This document shows, piece after piece, positions 45,283 through 56,605 of a stretch of DNA of 64,000 nt (its first letter is position 1; the number at the start of each line of letters is the position of its first letter). The notes beneath the pieces are model-generated. The model saw only the letters and a program-made list of their open reading frames with translations, had not been told where the DNA came from and did not search any database. The position numbers were made by a program, and so were the translations under genes. The stretch comes from Clitopilus passeckerianus (lineage: Eukaryota; Basidiomycota; Agaricomycetes; Agaricales; Entolomataceae): assembly GCA_944990035.1 (NCBI GenBank), contig CALYLX010000019.1:31741-95740 (forward strand). The letters are read 5' to 3'.

Positions 45283-46430
45283 TCATAATTTGGCCACTAG
45301 TAACTGGTCCATGACCCTTTGAGCACTACCCGCGTAGCTGCCCTGCAGGTTTTCTTCAGAGGAGATTCATCTTTTCGAAGAGAGGCTTTGCTTACCCCGA
45401 AAATCGCTGTGTGATTCAAGTGATGATACAGCTCGTACAATTGAGCTCTTTGCGGATACTGGGCTACCGGTTCACTCTTTGGTAGCACCTCGTGGTATGT
45501 GGTGAAGAAGGAGCTCGGAAATCCACCAAACATTCTCGCAATACCTAGGCTGATAACGATGTTAGGAAACTTTGAAACTTCATATTGCCATTTATTGGAA
45601 ACCCACTCTGCTTCGTTGTGCCCGAAATATGATGACGGGTCGAATATAAACGGATTGCCGTCCGTATCCACACCGACGTTTCCAGACTATAATTTTCAGC
45701 AGGACTTCTTATTCCGCACTTTAAATGACACTCGAAGCGACTTACCCAAAGGTCACCGTGCAAGATGACAGGCTTGACATCCAGGGGGCCTAGCCACCAT
45801 TCGGGACGCGTCAAGTTCGATAGTCTCTCATAGAATAGCCTTACCTAGAAGTTTCGGTATAACGCTATGAAAAAGAAGTGAGTCCGATGTGTATGGAGAA
45901 TGGCGGGCCGCTTACTCTGCCCTTAGCCTCTGTCCGGTCTCGCATAAGTATTTATATGAAGGCCCTCTCTTTCCTATGACTTCCAGAAGGTTACCAATCA
46001 GAGCATCATAGCACTCCTCCCAGGTATTATACCAGCCATTAGGCTGTCTAGTGGACCCACAGAAAGTGGGTACATGAAATCCAAACTTTCCGTTTGGGCT
46101 TGTGTATTGGTGAACTTCGTTTGCAAGCCGTCTTGCTAGCTGCTTCCCGGCGCTATCACCAAGGCCGCCCAAATCCTTGTACTCGGATATGAAGTAAGGG
46201 CGTTTATGATCATCGATCCCCGAAGCTAGGACTTTCGGTGTCAACCCAGGTGCTGCTTCAGACAACGTTCTTAACGACTCTGTTTCGGCGATATACTGGT
46301 CCTTCTCTGATGCCGAGCCTGATTTTGCGTAGTACACTTTTCCAGAGGATGATCTAACTTTCGGCGAGCCGGAGAACTCTGCGTCAGGCTCGAGTTTCTT
46401 GAGCTGGGCCAGGAGACCTTGCGAGATCAT
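45283..46430 (-). CDS. Fructosamine/ketosamine-3-kinase family protein
   Basis: ATG at 46430, stop TGA at 45283-45285. Four exons give SGKVYYAKSGSASEKDQYIA, ETESLRTLSEAAPGLTPKVL, YFISEYKDLGGLGDSAGKQL, FGFHVPTFCGSTRQPNGWYN, then VKPVILHGDLW joined to SGNVG, and FIFDPSSYFGHNEAEW. HGDLWSGN and the following FDPxxxxGHxExE element are the kinase catalytic and metal sites of the FN3K family. These enzymes phosphorylate sugar-derived ketosamines on proteins and so reverse early glycation. The final exon, GSYAGSAQRVMDQLLVAKL, is found only by removing an intron that otherwise gives a false C-terminus. It is divergent from the oxidoreductase gene with 164 bp between starts. Confidence 0.9.
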
Positions 46431-46594
46431 GTTGGACGTGTGACGATAAGGACATTGTTAGGGCCAGGTGAGGTCATAGCACTATAGACCGGTCTCACGG
46501 GTGCTATGGACCGAGAGAGGACCGCATCAGTAATCAATGTAATCGCGAATTATGCACAGCTGACGAATTCAAGTTATCTTTGTTCTATAAAGCC

Positions 46595-48213
46595 ATGCTT
46601 TCAAGATTATCCGGGTTCAGATTCTTCTCTCAACGTCGCCACTCCCCTAAAGCAGCTATGCCAGTCCTCGTAAATAGTCCCGTTCCTGGGGCCTACCAAT
46701 ACTTCCCTCTGAATGAGCCTGAGATCGGTAGGCCACTTCCGTCTGATAAGGTGAATAGTAATTCTTTGGCAGGCAATTATCCTTCAACTTAATTCGATGG
46801 TTCTCTAGGAAAAAGAGATCCCTACCCTATTCAAACCTTTGATCATCCGGGGTGTTGAGTTTAAGAACAGGATCTTCGTGGTAGGTCCTTGCCTACTAAT
46901 GACTACAGTTCAGCTAGATAGATAACATCATGGGTAGTCTCCGATGTGCCAATACAGCTCTGACAACGGTCATGCAACTGACTGGCATTTCGTTCATCTT
47001 GGAGTAAGCCATCTCCCAAATTGGACTACAGCTACGTAACCTTTGTTCTTGATATCAGGGTTATGCTACTCGAGGTGTAGGAGCAATCTGCTTGGAAGCT
47101 ACTGCCGTAGTTCCCGAGGGAAGAATATCTCCCGAGGATGCCGTAAGTGTTTCCGTGGTCTATTTGTAGATGCCTTCTAAACCTATTTTAGGGCCTATGG
47201 ACGGACTCGCAGATTGAACCTCTCCGCCGAATTGTTAATTTCTGCCATGCTCAAGGCACTAAGATTGGGGTCCAGCTTGCACACGCAGGAAGGAAAGCGT
47301 CTACTCATGCCCCTTGGGTGCGGAAGGATGGCTTCCCTCACGAAGCCAACGCAGAAGAAAACGGATGGCCCGACAATGGTACAATGCCTTCCCCACCCAC
47401 TGTCGACCGTATATTCACGGATCGTTATCTAGTTTACGCACCAAGTGCTATCCCCTTCGCCGACATTTATCCGAAACCAAAGGAAATGACCGAGGAGGAC
47501 ATGCAATACGTCGAAGACGCCTTCATATCAGCAATTGCGCGATGCGAGGAGATTGGTTGTGAGTCGATGCATGATCTCTGATAGTCACGGCACCGGCTCG
47601 AATTGATCGGTTTCCAGTTGACTTCATCGAAATCCACAGTGCACATGGCTACCTTCTGCACGAATTTGTCTCCCCCCTTTCCAATGTCCGTACCGATTCC
47701 TACGGTGGTCAACCACTTGAAAACCGGCTCCGCTTTCCCCTTCGCCTGATCTCAGCCTGCAGGAAAACTTGGTCGACTAAGCCTCTCTTCGTCAGAATCA
47801 GTGCCACAGATTTGGCTGAAGGACCAGAAAAGGGCGAGGATGACGAATGGAAACAATGGGGCATCGAGCAAAGCAAGATATTTGTGGGCGAGATGAAGAC
47901 ATTGGGTGTGGATCTGATCGATTGTAGTTCGGGCGGGAACTGGTATCAGCAGAAGATATCAATCATCATTAAGCCTGGCGGCCAGGTGCCTTTCGCGGAG
48001 GAACTGAAAAAGGCTCAGCCTGACATGGTTATCGGCGCTGTGGGTCTAATAACAGATCCCCACCAAGCGGAAGGATACTTGAAGGAAGGCAAGGCAGATG
48101 TAATCTTCATCGCTCGTGAACTCCTTAGGAACCCCCACTGGGCACTATCAGCTGCTAAGGCACTCGGTGTCCATGTCAAGGCTGCCAACCAATACGAGAG
48201 AGCTTGGGCATAA
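46595..48213 (+). CDS. NADH:flavin oxidoreductase, Old Yellow Enzyme family (YqjM-like)
   Basis: ATG at 46595, stop at 48213, several short introns. Blocks: PTLFKPLIIRGVEFKNRIFV, RGVGAICLEATAVVPEGRIS, GVQLAHAGRKASTHAPW, FIEIHSAHGYLLHEFVSPLS, NVRTDSYGGQPLENRLRFPL, then VIGAVGLITDPHQAEGYL and ADVIFIARELLRNPHW. These are the FMN- and substrate-binding motifs of a TIM-barrel OYE of the YqjM type (HAGRKA and HSAHGYLLHEFxSP). Such enzymes reduce activated C=C bonds. The first 21 residues (MLSRLSGFRFFSQRRHSPKA) look like a mitochondrial presequence, and an inner Met at 46658 could start a cytosolic form. Divergent from the ketosamine kinase gene. Confidence 0.9.
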
Positions 48214-48386
48214 GCGTGTCGGCGACGTATAGAGGTTATATCTACATATATATATATTCAGATGTGGTATAGAGTATGTACATTGTGACCGTGGAACCGT
48301 CAACCTCCTAGATACATTGAATACGGTTGATGGATTACGCATTATACACTGTCTATTCCAGTCTCCATCGTTTCAAGGCTTCGTCT

Positions 48387-50408
48387 TCATTGGATCTTCG
48401 TCTTTCTCTTCTTCCGGTGAGCTGGGCCAATCCGTATCGTGAGGTATATCAGTGGTACCGAGAGCAGGCTGAGACCTGCAAGGAGCACATAGGTCCATTC
48501 GACACCAATGGCTCTGATGATGAGGTCGATTACGGAGACTAGCAAAGCACTAAGCGAGCATCTGACGAGGTTATTCTGTGAGATTACGAGAGATTGAGAC
48601 CTGATCAAACCGTAACTTGCAAAGACAGAGCCAACTCACGCAGGCAGTAATTGAGGAGCCCTGGCCGGGGTATAGATCGACCATCAGTGTTGAAGTAGAG
48701 TTCATAACTGTAATCGAGACGAAGCCCACTACGACAGAAGGCGTTGGCAATATTCTAAGATTGTGAATGGATGTAGTACACTCACATAAAAACTGGAGAA
48801 CTAGTGGTGCAGCTATGCTCACTCGTTGCTTGAGGCAGAACCCATAGCCTGCACAACAGACTACGCTGAGCAGAATGTAAAAAGGGAGCAACCGGAGTCG
48901 TGCCTATAATGCCATATAAGATTAACCATGAGAGGGGGGAAATTTTGAACTCCATACTATTTCAATAGGGAAGTCGTCAGAATCTTTCCCTTTCGCCAGT
49001 TTCTTGGAGATATTTTTATATTCCCAATCCAGTATCTTCCCATTGATTACCGTCCCTATCGCCATTCCACCTCCAATCGCCAAGAAGCAGAGACCAAGTT
49101 CCGTCTCGTTTAAGGTTGGATATGTCTCGTGGAACAGAGTTGATATCGTCGTGACGAAACCATAATAAACGGCACAAATGATACCGGTGAGGATCAAGAG
49201 GACGATGATGTCAAACTCCAGTAATAAGAGTAGGGGGTTTGGGTTCGGTTTGACCGTGGGTAATGTATCCAGGTGAGGCTCGCCCTGGTAATGAAGAAGC
49301 GGGATGACTGGTCTATGCAGAAAAGACGGCATGACACTGCCATCTCCAACTCTGGATCGAAGTGTCTCGGGGAGGAATCTGTAGCCTTTGCGTCTACAAA
49401 GAGGCACTTCTCAGTAAGAGTTGAATACTCACACAAATAGGATGACGAAGCAAAGTGAAGCCGCAATGGTCAAGAACCAAAAGATAGATCTAGGGCCGTG
49501 TTAACTTCTCAACCTTACTGAAGCAAACTGCCAGGAAACAAACCTCCATCCCAAGTTATTGGACAACGCTCCTCCGATCGTCGGTGCCACTGCAGGGCCA
49601 ATCTAAACCCATATGAGAGGACCATCCTTATTTAATGAGAAAAACTTACCATGGGTCCAAGAGTGAAAACACCAAAGAAACCACCTCGCTCTTTGGCCAC
49701 AGAGATATCCCCAATAACACCGGCACCTAAATGACCCAGGTGCATGAGCTACAAGCAAATGAAAACCAGTATGATATCACCGACCTATCGCGATAGTGCT
49801 CGCGGACCCCGCGGCTTGCAAACACCTCAATAGCATAAGAAGCCAATACGCATTGGTTGGGGTCAAAGCCAGGCCTACGCATGTCAAGGCGAGGATTAAC
49901 ATGCACAGACAGTAGGCAATTCGCCTTCCCCAGCGATCGGAGACTGGACCCCAGACCATAGGTGCTAACCCCTGCATGACGATGTATATTGTCACCTTGA
50001 GAGGTGTTTAGTGAGATATTTTAGAGAGTTAGTCAAAGATGATATACCGTAAGATTGATAAGCTCCGTGGATTTGTGGAAAACCTTCGTAAGAGTCGGGA
50101 TGGCAGGGAGGTATATTGACGAGGTCAGAGGACTATGCTTCGCATGAGCCACCTTGAACAGTACAAAGCCTTATAGAAGCTCACCTGAATAGTCCTGCAA
50201 AAGAAATAAAGGCGACAATAACCCATTTCTGCCCTTTATTTAGCACAGAATATGGTCTCTCCTCCTTCACTTCTTGCTTTCCTCCCTGTTCAGCGTGATC
50301 TGCATCACTACTGCTCTGTGCGGAATCTCTTTTCTCGTTCATGTTCGTGTTATCGTTCACAGGCGTAGTAGATTCGTCAGGTTTCGTATCATTGTTGACC
50401 ATGGTCAT
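48387..50408 (-). CDS. MFS transporter, DHA1-type, copy 1
   Basis: ATG at 50408, stop at 48387-48389, about ten short exons. A polar N-terminus (EKRDSAQSSSDADHAEQGGK) precedes the membrane core, with QKWVIVAFISFAGLFR, then VWGPVSDRWGRRIAYCLCML (motif A, DRxGRR, loop 2-3), LALTPTNAYWLLMLLRCLQA, GVIGDISVAKERGGFFGVF, a cytosolic segment RFLPETLRSRVGDGS, and FDIIVLLILTGIICAVYYGF. The C-terminus is basic (GPAHRKKRKTKIQ). This is a proton-driven drug/polyamine-type antiporter of the DHA1 group; the substrate cannot be told from sequence. Copy 2 to the right is a close tandem paralogue with the same exon layout and direction. Confidence 0.88.
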
Positions 50409-50797
50409 TTGAGGTTATCATGGGGGCATGGACACCATATATAAAAGTTTACCGGGGTTATAAATAGATCAACAGGAGAAGCTCGTCGGCTATTCTTTTA
50501 CCAGCTTCGGCAGCTTTGATGCCAAGCCAAGAGTCAGAAACCGGAAGCGGAGGCAACTTTCAGGCCTCGTCTCCAAGCACGGTACCTTTAGGGCTACTGG
50601 GAGTTTGGAATAGTCTCATATGTTTGATAAAAACTAGCAGACAGAAGAAAGTATATCACAGTGAAATTCAGAACTCAACAGCTTAGGAAAACGCAAGGAA
50701 CTGTTCGAATATCTCTGGTCACGGTATCTACAATGAATGGGAATATATCTAGATGGGTCATAATGTAGAAGTACAAGCTGGAGTGAATCTAATGCGT
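50409..50797. other. Spacer between the two tandem MFS genes
   Basis: 389 bp holding the copy 1 promoter and the copy 2 3' UTR. No pseudogene fragment or repeat is visible. Confidence 0.5.
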
Positions 50798-52860
50798 TCA
50801 CTGAGCCTTCATCTTTCTCTTCTTCCGACACGCGGGGCCAATCCACATGATCAAGTAAACCATGGGAAGGGCAAGAAGTGATAGTCCAGCAAGCAAAACA
50901 TATGTCCATTCCACGCCAATCCCTCTGATGATCAAATCTATCACGGATACTAGGATGGCGCTGAGGGAACATCGAACAAGGTTATTCTAGAAAACACATT
51001 CAGTGGTGCTAGATTTCCCATAGCAAGAGCACGTACACATGCTGTTACCGAAGATCCTTGGCCAGGAAACAGGTCAACCATCAGTGTCTGGGTGGAGTTT
51101 AACACGGCATTCGACACCCAACCAACTGAGGGATACGGTCAGAAGGTATAGCGTTATTAGGACGAGCACCTACCGATTATTTGCAGAATTAGTGGTACCG
51201 CAAGATTAGTCCTGTGTTTGAGAGCGAAACCGTAGCCTGCACAACAGGCAGTTAAGAGAATAATCCAGTATGGTAATAGCCTGAGTCGAGCCTGTTTTCA
51301 TGAATTGTGAGACCAACTTCCACGGTCATTGGGTACGAAGGTCACCTTCTCTATCGGATAATCATCCGAGTCCTTCCCCTTGCCCGTATTCTCGGACAAT
51401 TTCTTGTACTCCCAATCTAGCATTTTGCCATTTACCACCGAACTTATCGCCATACCACCTCCGATTCCCAAGAAACAAAGACCAATCTTGGTCTCGTTCA
51501 GATACGGATAGGTTTCGGCGAAAAGAGATGATATGGTTGTGAGGAAGCCATAGAAGACAGCACAGACGATCCCAGTCAGGAATAGAATGATGACAATGTC
51601 GAGATTGAGAAGTAGGCGTAAAGGGTTTGGATGTGGTTTGACAGTGGGAATTGTGTCCAAGTGAGGCTCGCCTTTGTAGTGAATTAACGGAACTATAGGC
51701 CTGTGGAAAGGCGAAGGGGGGATGCTTCCGTCTCCGACCCTGGAGCGCAGAGTTTCAGGTAGGAATCTGGAGGAAAAGGTGGGCATTAGCAACATTGAGA
51801 GGAATGAAAAGTTGTTCACACATACAGTAACAGAATAACGAAGCTGCAGGATGCCGCGATTGTCATGAACCAAAATATAGATCTGAAATGTCTCGTGAGT
51901 GGGCTAAACCAAGATAAACCAGATGTTGGCACCTACCTCCAGCCGAGGTTGTTTGCCAACGCACCACCGATAGTAGGCGCGACGGCAGGACCAATCTGTC
52001 ATTGTTAACGAACGGAATCATCCAAATGTTTGAGAAGCACAGCTTACCAGGGGACCAAGGGTGAAAATTCCGAAGAAACCACCTCTTTCCTCAGCCGTGG
52101 CCATGTCACCGATGACACCAGCACCTGGAGATGGTCAGAAAATCCATACCATATATACCGAGGGTCTTACCAATTGCAATTGTACTAGCAGAACCTGCAG
52201 CCTGCAAGCACCTCAGGAGAAGAAGTAGCCAGTAGGCATTTGTTGGAGTCAACGCGAGTCCAATGCAAGTTAGTGCCAAGATGAGCATGCAGAGACAGTA
52301 AGCAATGCGCCTCCCCCAGCGGTCAGAAACCGGACCCCAGACCATAGGCGCTAATGTGTATCGATGATTACAGGGACAAACTTTAGGGGCAGGTAAGGTT
52401 CATACCTAGGCCTTGCATGACGATGTAGATTGTGACCTTCAAGTTAAATGCACATATCAGCGACTACCCAAACCTTTATCAGGGGTACTGTACCGTCAGA
52501 TTTATCTGCTCAGTCGATTTATGGAAAACCCTCGTAAGGGTTGGAATAGCTGGAAGGTACACCGATGATGTCAAGGGACTATATAAAGTTCTAGGTTAAC
52601 ACAATCTTCTCAAATCACGGTGAATTGACAGGTTCTTGCCTAAAGAGACCAGCGAATGAGACAAAAGCAAGAAGGAACCATTTTTGCCTTTTAGTGAAGA
52701 CACTGTACGGTCTTTCTTCTTTCTTGCTCTCTTCGGGACCCTTCTCGACGTCGTTTTCATTGTCTTCCTCTTTGCTGTCAGAGCGTTCCCGCTTCTCTTC
52801 GTTCATTATCGTAGGTTTGCCAGATGGGCCAACTTCTGAGCTATTCTTCGCATCAGTCAT
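50798..52860 (-). CDS. MFS transporter, DHA1-type, copy 2
   Basis: ATG at 52860, stop TGA at 50798-50800. The layout matches copy 1: a charged N-terminus (NEEKRERSDSKEEDNENDVE), QKWFLLAFVSFAGLFRQ, motif A in MVWGPVSDRWGRRIAYCLCM, LTPTNAYWLLLLLRCLQAAG, RFLPETLRSRVGDGSIPPSP, then LDIVIILFLTGIVCAVFYGF and LNETKIGLCFLGIGGGMAIS. The basic C-terminus CRKKRKMKAQ mirrors that of copy 1. Many blocks of 20 residues differ from copy 1 at only one or two positions, but the N-terminal 60 residues are quite different. This suggests tandem duplication followed by constraint on the membrane core. Substrate unknown. The two may have diverged in regulation rather than transport. Confidence 0.88.
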
Positions 52861-53009
52861 TCCCAGATCCCGGGAGTCGAGTGCTCGCCTGGCTGCCTTC
52901 TGTCGAAAAGAAGCTCATATTATAGTTTTGGTCCAAGAGTTAAAAATAGGTTTGCTACTGAGAGCGGAGGACCAACCGACTGGGTTTAGTCAAGTAAAGT
53001 GATGTAAAT

Positions 53010-53075
53010 TTGATCGGGATCGAACCCGCGTTTGTGGCTGGTCTTCCAGTATGCTAATTACGCGCTTGAAATCGT
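53010..53075 (-). tRNA. Degenerate tRNA-like sequence (probable relic)
   Basis: On the minus strand a perfect B-box-like GGTTCGATCCC (53026-53016) follows an A-box-like TAGCATACTGG (53056-53046). They are only 19 nt apart, which is too close for a full anticodon arm. The sequence between pairs as CTGG...CCAG around a four-base loop, as if an anticodon loop had lost several bases. T-stem and acceptor pairing are poor. I take it as a tRNA relic or tRNA-derived element rather than a working tRNA. Confidence 0.3.
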
Positions 53076-53148
53076 TCCATTCACTCCGTAAAACTTCTCA
53101 ATACGAGTACACGGCATTGCGATCAGAGAGAAAGCCAAAGAGTACATA

Positions 53149-54321
53149 TCACATATAGGTGGGAAGAACGTCGTGGACTGAAGTCAAAGGCCCCGAATAT
53201 TTTTCAAGCAGATCTTTGAAGAGGACATAATCCGAAGGTGGCGAGGGGTTGATAACGCTGTCAACCTTGAGTTGCTTTACCTATGGGAGAAAGGAGATCA
53301 GAAGCTCGCAGAAACTGACACGAGTGAGTGATTTACCTGAGACCTCGTTACCGTAAAAAGATTTGACGGCAGTTTCTCTAGGACAGCACCTTGCAGCATA
53401 CCGACGCCGTACGGAACCGAAAGGACAGGTCGACTCCGACCATTGTACTTGAGCACAAGCTGCATTAGTTCTTTGAAGGTGAAAGCTGAGCCAAATGGTT
53501 AATTCGTCAACCGGACATCCAAGCAGTCATGAACGTACTTTCAGGCCCACCAGCCTCAATGATCTTCCCATTCACCACCTTTCTTATTTCAGCATCGTCC
53601 CTCGAGCAGATTTCCACAGCTCTGGCAAGATCTCCAACAAATACAGGCTGGAACTTTGTCGTGCCTCCGCCAAAGACGGGAAGGAATGGCATCCATTTGG
53701 ACATCGTAGAGAACCTCTGCCAACATAATTCAGTAGGTACTAGGTCAACTTCAATAGGATAAAACTTACATTAAAGAAATCGTCGTCCGGGCCAAACACA
53801 ATGCTGGGCCTCAGAATAGTCACGTCTGGACATATCTTCCTCACCGACTCCTCCGCCATTGCCTTTGTCTTGGCGTACGGAATGTCGCTTTTGGGGTCAA
53901 CACCAATCGCGCTGAATTGGATCAACTTCGCTCCAGCCTCTTTTGCGGCTTTCGCGACGTTTTCTGTTCCCTTCAGCTGAATCTCTTCGAAGGCTTTTGG
54001 GGACCCATGCATGATACCGACGAGTGACACGACGACATCTGCATCTTTGAAGGCGGGCGGAAGAGTCGAGGGTTCGGTAATGTCGAGCGAAGCAGGAGGT
54101 AAAAGGCGATCTGGGGGAATGGTAGGCTTGATCTTTTCGTACAGTTTCTTTGGATTTCTTGACGAGAGTTGGACCTGAGGGTGTCCTACCCTTGATGCCG
54201 CTACTGCTCTCGCAATGTTCGAGCCTAAATATACTCTAAATTAGTTCTTTCGCCCCATTTCTTCTGATATTTCCAGCGTACCAATGAAACCAGCACCGCA
54301 AACAACGACTTTTGTAGGCAT
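53149..54321 (-). CDS. NDUFA9-like NAD(P)-binding protein (atypical SDR)
   Basis: ATG at 54321, stop TGA at 53149-53151, five or six exons. The N-terminus KVVVCGAGFIG continuing SNIARAVAAS is a Rossmann glycine motif. VVSLVGIMHGSPKAFEEI, GTENVAKAAKEAGAKLIQFS, IPYAKTKAMAEESVRKICPD, VTILRPSIVFGPDDDFFN and GGTTKFQPVFVGDLARAVEI are the blocks of the NDUFA9/39-kDa-like group, including the modified Tyr-x3-Lys site (YAKTK). NDUFA9 is an accessory subunit of mitochondrial complex I; yeast Coq11 is a related family tied to coenzyme Q. The close likeness to alphaproteobacterial NDUFA9-like proteins favours the first, but I cannot exclude the second. No strong presequence is visible. It lies convergent-free between MFS copy 2 and BDP1, all on the minus strand. 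Confidence 0.8.
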
Positions 54322-54410
54322 TTCAACGTTAGGACTCGTCACACAGACATTTGCTCGGCGGGACTATATGAGTGTTACTCTTCAATTATGACGTAATGGC
54401 TATTCTTAGT

Positions 54411-56432
54411 CTACTCAAAGGCTGGATCGAAATGGTCTGCATCGCCAAGAACGACAGCACCGTCGTCCTGCGGGGCTTTCTTCGTCGCCCGACCCTTCTT
54501 TCGGGAAGACTCTGCTGGAGGTGGACTATGTGGTGCGTCGTTGCTACCACTGGCACCTGCTTCATCTCCAACAGGGGCCAGTTGTGGAACTGGTCTGGCC
54601 CGAATTTCGGGGACAGGACCAGAGAAATCCTTGCCAGTCATTTTGGATAACGTTTCCATGTCTTGGGGTCCTTGTCAGTAAATACCTAGAAAGAAGGTGC
54701 CATGACTTACCGACTGGCGTGCTATTACGAAGGCAGTAATTTATTCTCTTCGAATTCTTTTTATCTTCGGCTTTGAACTTGTTCTTGCATGATTTACGAT
54801 CTCGTCCAGGCAAGACAAACGCAATGAGCTCGTAGTTTTCGCCATACTGAGAAAGTGCCTGTATCGCGTGTTAAATATGGTCGCCCATCTAGTTGTGAGG
54901 CCACCTACGTTGTAGAACATTTCAGTCTCCTCCGCACTCCATCTTGACCCTCGATACCTCTTTGAATATGTCCCCGAATTAACAAACTTCGTCTGATCCG
55001 ATTCCACCACATGTGTATAATCCGTCGTATCCTCTGGTTCCGCGCGATCCACAACCAGTGTTTCTTCGTCAATTATCGTCTCACCATTAGGTCCAATGCG
55101 AACTTGTACATTGAACCTGCTAGTCTCCAAGTCCTGTGTGTAGTCGAAGCCGTCATGGTTCTCGTTCGTAGCATTTGCAACGGGAGAATTTCGGTTTGAG
55201 CTGCTTGCAGCGTCGGGGGTTGGGTTTGTGGGCGACTTTTCCGCCGAACCAGGAACAGCAGGGGACGATGTATTCTTGTCTGGACTCTGACTTGCACTCC
55301 CACTTTCCCTCTCGAAATCCTCCTCCCTCCCATACTTCTTAGCCTCCATCATTGCCTTCATTCTAGCCCTCTTAATTCTATTTTGCGCCTTCCATGCGAC
55401 ATGATTCGACAGGATCTCCACAGCTTTGCTGCTGACTCTTCCTTGCCCTGTATCTTCGCACAGAGAAGCCATAGTTACGGCCGTTGGATCCAGGTCTTCT
55501 CCAGGGTCTGCATTTGGATCGAAAGGTGGTAAGGAAGACCCCCGAGATCGACGAGAGCGTGGTGTGCTAGAAGCACATCGTTTCCGTTTTCCGCTTCCTG
55601 AGGAGGGCTCATTTTCGTCCTGCCCATCTTCATCAGTGCCGGGAGCAGGGGTACTCCGTGGCGTGCGTTTGCGCTTCTTGGCGACTTTGGACGGGGCAGG
55701 AGTTTGAGGCGTAGTTGAAGGCACAGAAGCCTCTGCTGTGGCAGGGGTCGCGGTTATAGGAGCAGCAGTTCGTTCTGGAGATGAACTCGGGACAGCAGAA
55801 TGGCTTGTCGGATTGCGAGTTGTAGCTTGACTGGATTCAGCAACTTGCGGAGGGTTGAAATTGGCAGGACATGAAGCAGGAATAGATATCGGGGTAGCAG
55901 CTGGCTGTGAAGGTTTTTCTGACTGAGAAGGAGTTGGCTTGGGAATGGGTGTAGGTTTTGCTGATGACCTCGATGTATTGCCTGGTATAATGGTAATCGG
56001 GCTGCCTAGAGTTGGCACGACGTTTGTATGCGTCGCAAGAATAGGCGGACGTGTTTGGGGCGTATTTATTGGTGTTCCGGTGCGTGAACTTACGAGTGAT
56101 GGTGGTTGGGGCGCCTGGCTTGAACTACTGTTTATTAGGGGCTCAGCTGGCGACGGCGGCTGAGTGCTGGAGGTGGGTTTGGAGGCAAGAGTTACAGTGG
56201 ATGGAGCGGTGCCATCGGGTGTTACGGAGGGCGGGGAAATGGTGACATGATGTAAATGCGAAGGACCAGCAACGAGGGATGGGATTGCAGGAGATTCAGA
56301 TACGACAGAGGTTTGTCGAGGTCCTCTTGATTTCACGACAGGTCGGAATATTGCATTTCCTTTTTCTACATGAACGTGTCAATCCTTGCCAAAGCCTTGG
56401 TACAAGCTGTACTCACGAACTCGGCTCGTCAT
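54411..56432 (-). CDS. BDP1: TFIIIB subunit B'' (Bdp1), SANT/Myb-domain protein
   Basis: ATG at 56432 opens a tiny exon (MTSRV plus one base), spliced to QKGNAIFRPVVKSRGPRQTS. A long Pro/Ser/Thr-rich region follows, then basic NHVAWKAQNRIKRARMKAMM and the extended SANT domain: YSKRYRGSRWSAEETEMFYN, ALSQYGENYELIAFVLPGRD and RKSCKNKFKAEDKKNSKRIN. This is the diagnostic core of Bdp1, the TFIIIB subunit that, with TBP and Brf1, recruits RNA polymerase III. After the SANT domain an acidic and Ala/Pro-rich tail ends DADHFDPAFE. The order of the domains and their position near the C-terminus agree with fungal Bdp1. Divergent from the zinc-finger gene (starts 174 bp apart). Confidence 0.87.
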
Positions 56433-56605
56433 TAGGACGAATTGTAGTATAAAGAACGCTCGTAGCGCGAGCCGAGTGACTCAAAAAGGTCGAAGGAACG
56501 GCTCGATCGTTGACCGTCCGCTGATACCAAGACTCGGAAGGTCTTGCACAACAAACGTCAACATCCTCGTCTTCCTGAACTCTCTTCACTAGCAGTTGCG
56601 CCACG

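Noticed and set aside
48240..48262. TA-rich microsatellite (ATATATATAT)
   Set aside because: Short simple repeat in the 3' UTR of the oxidoreductase gene; no further significance.
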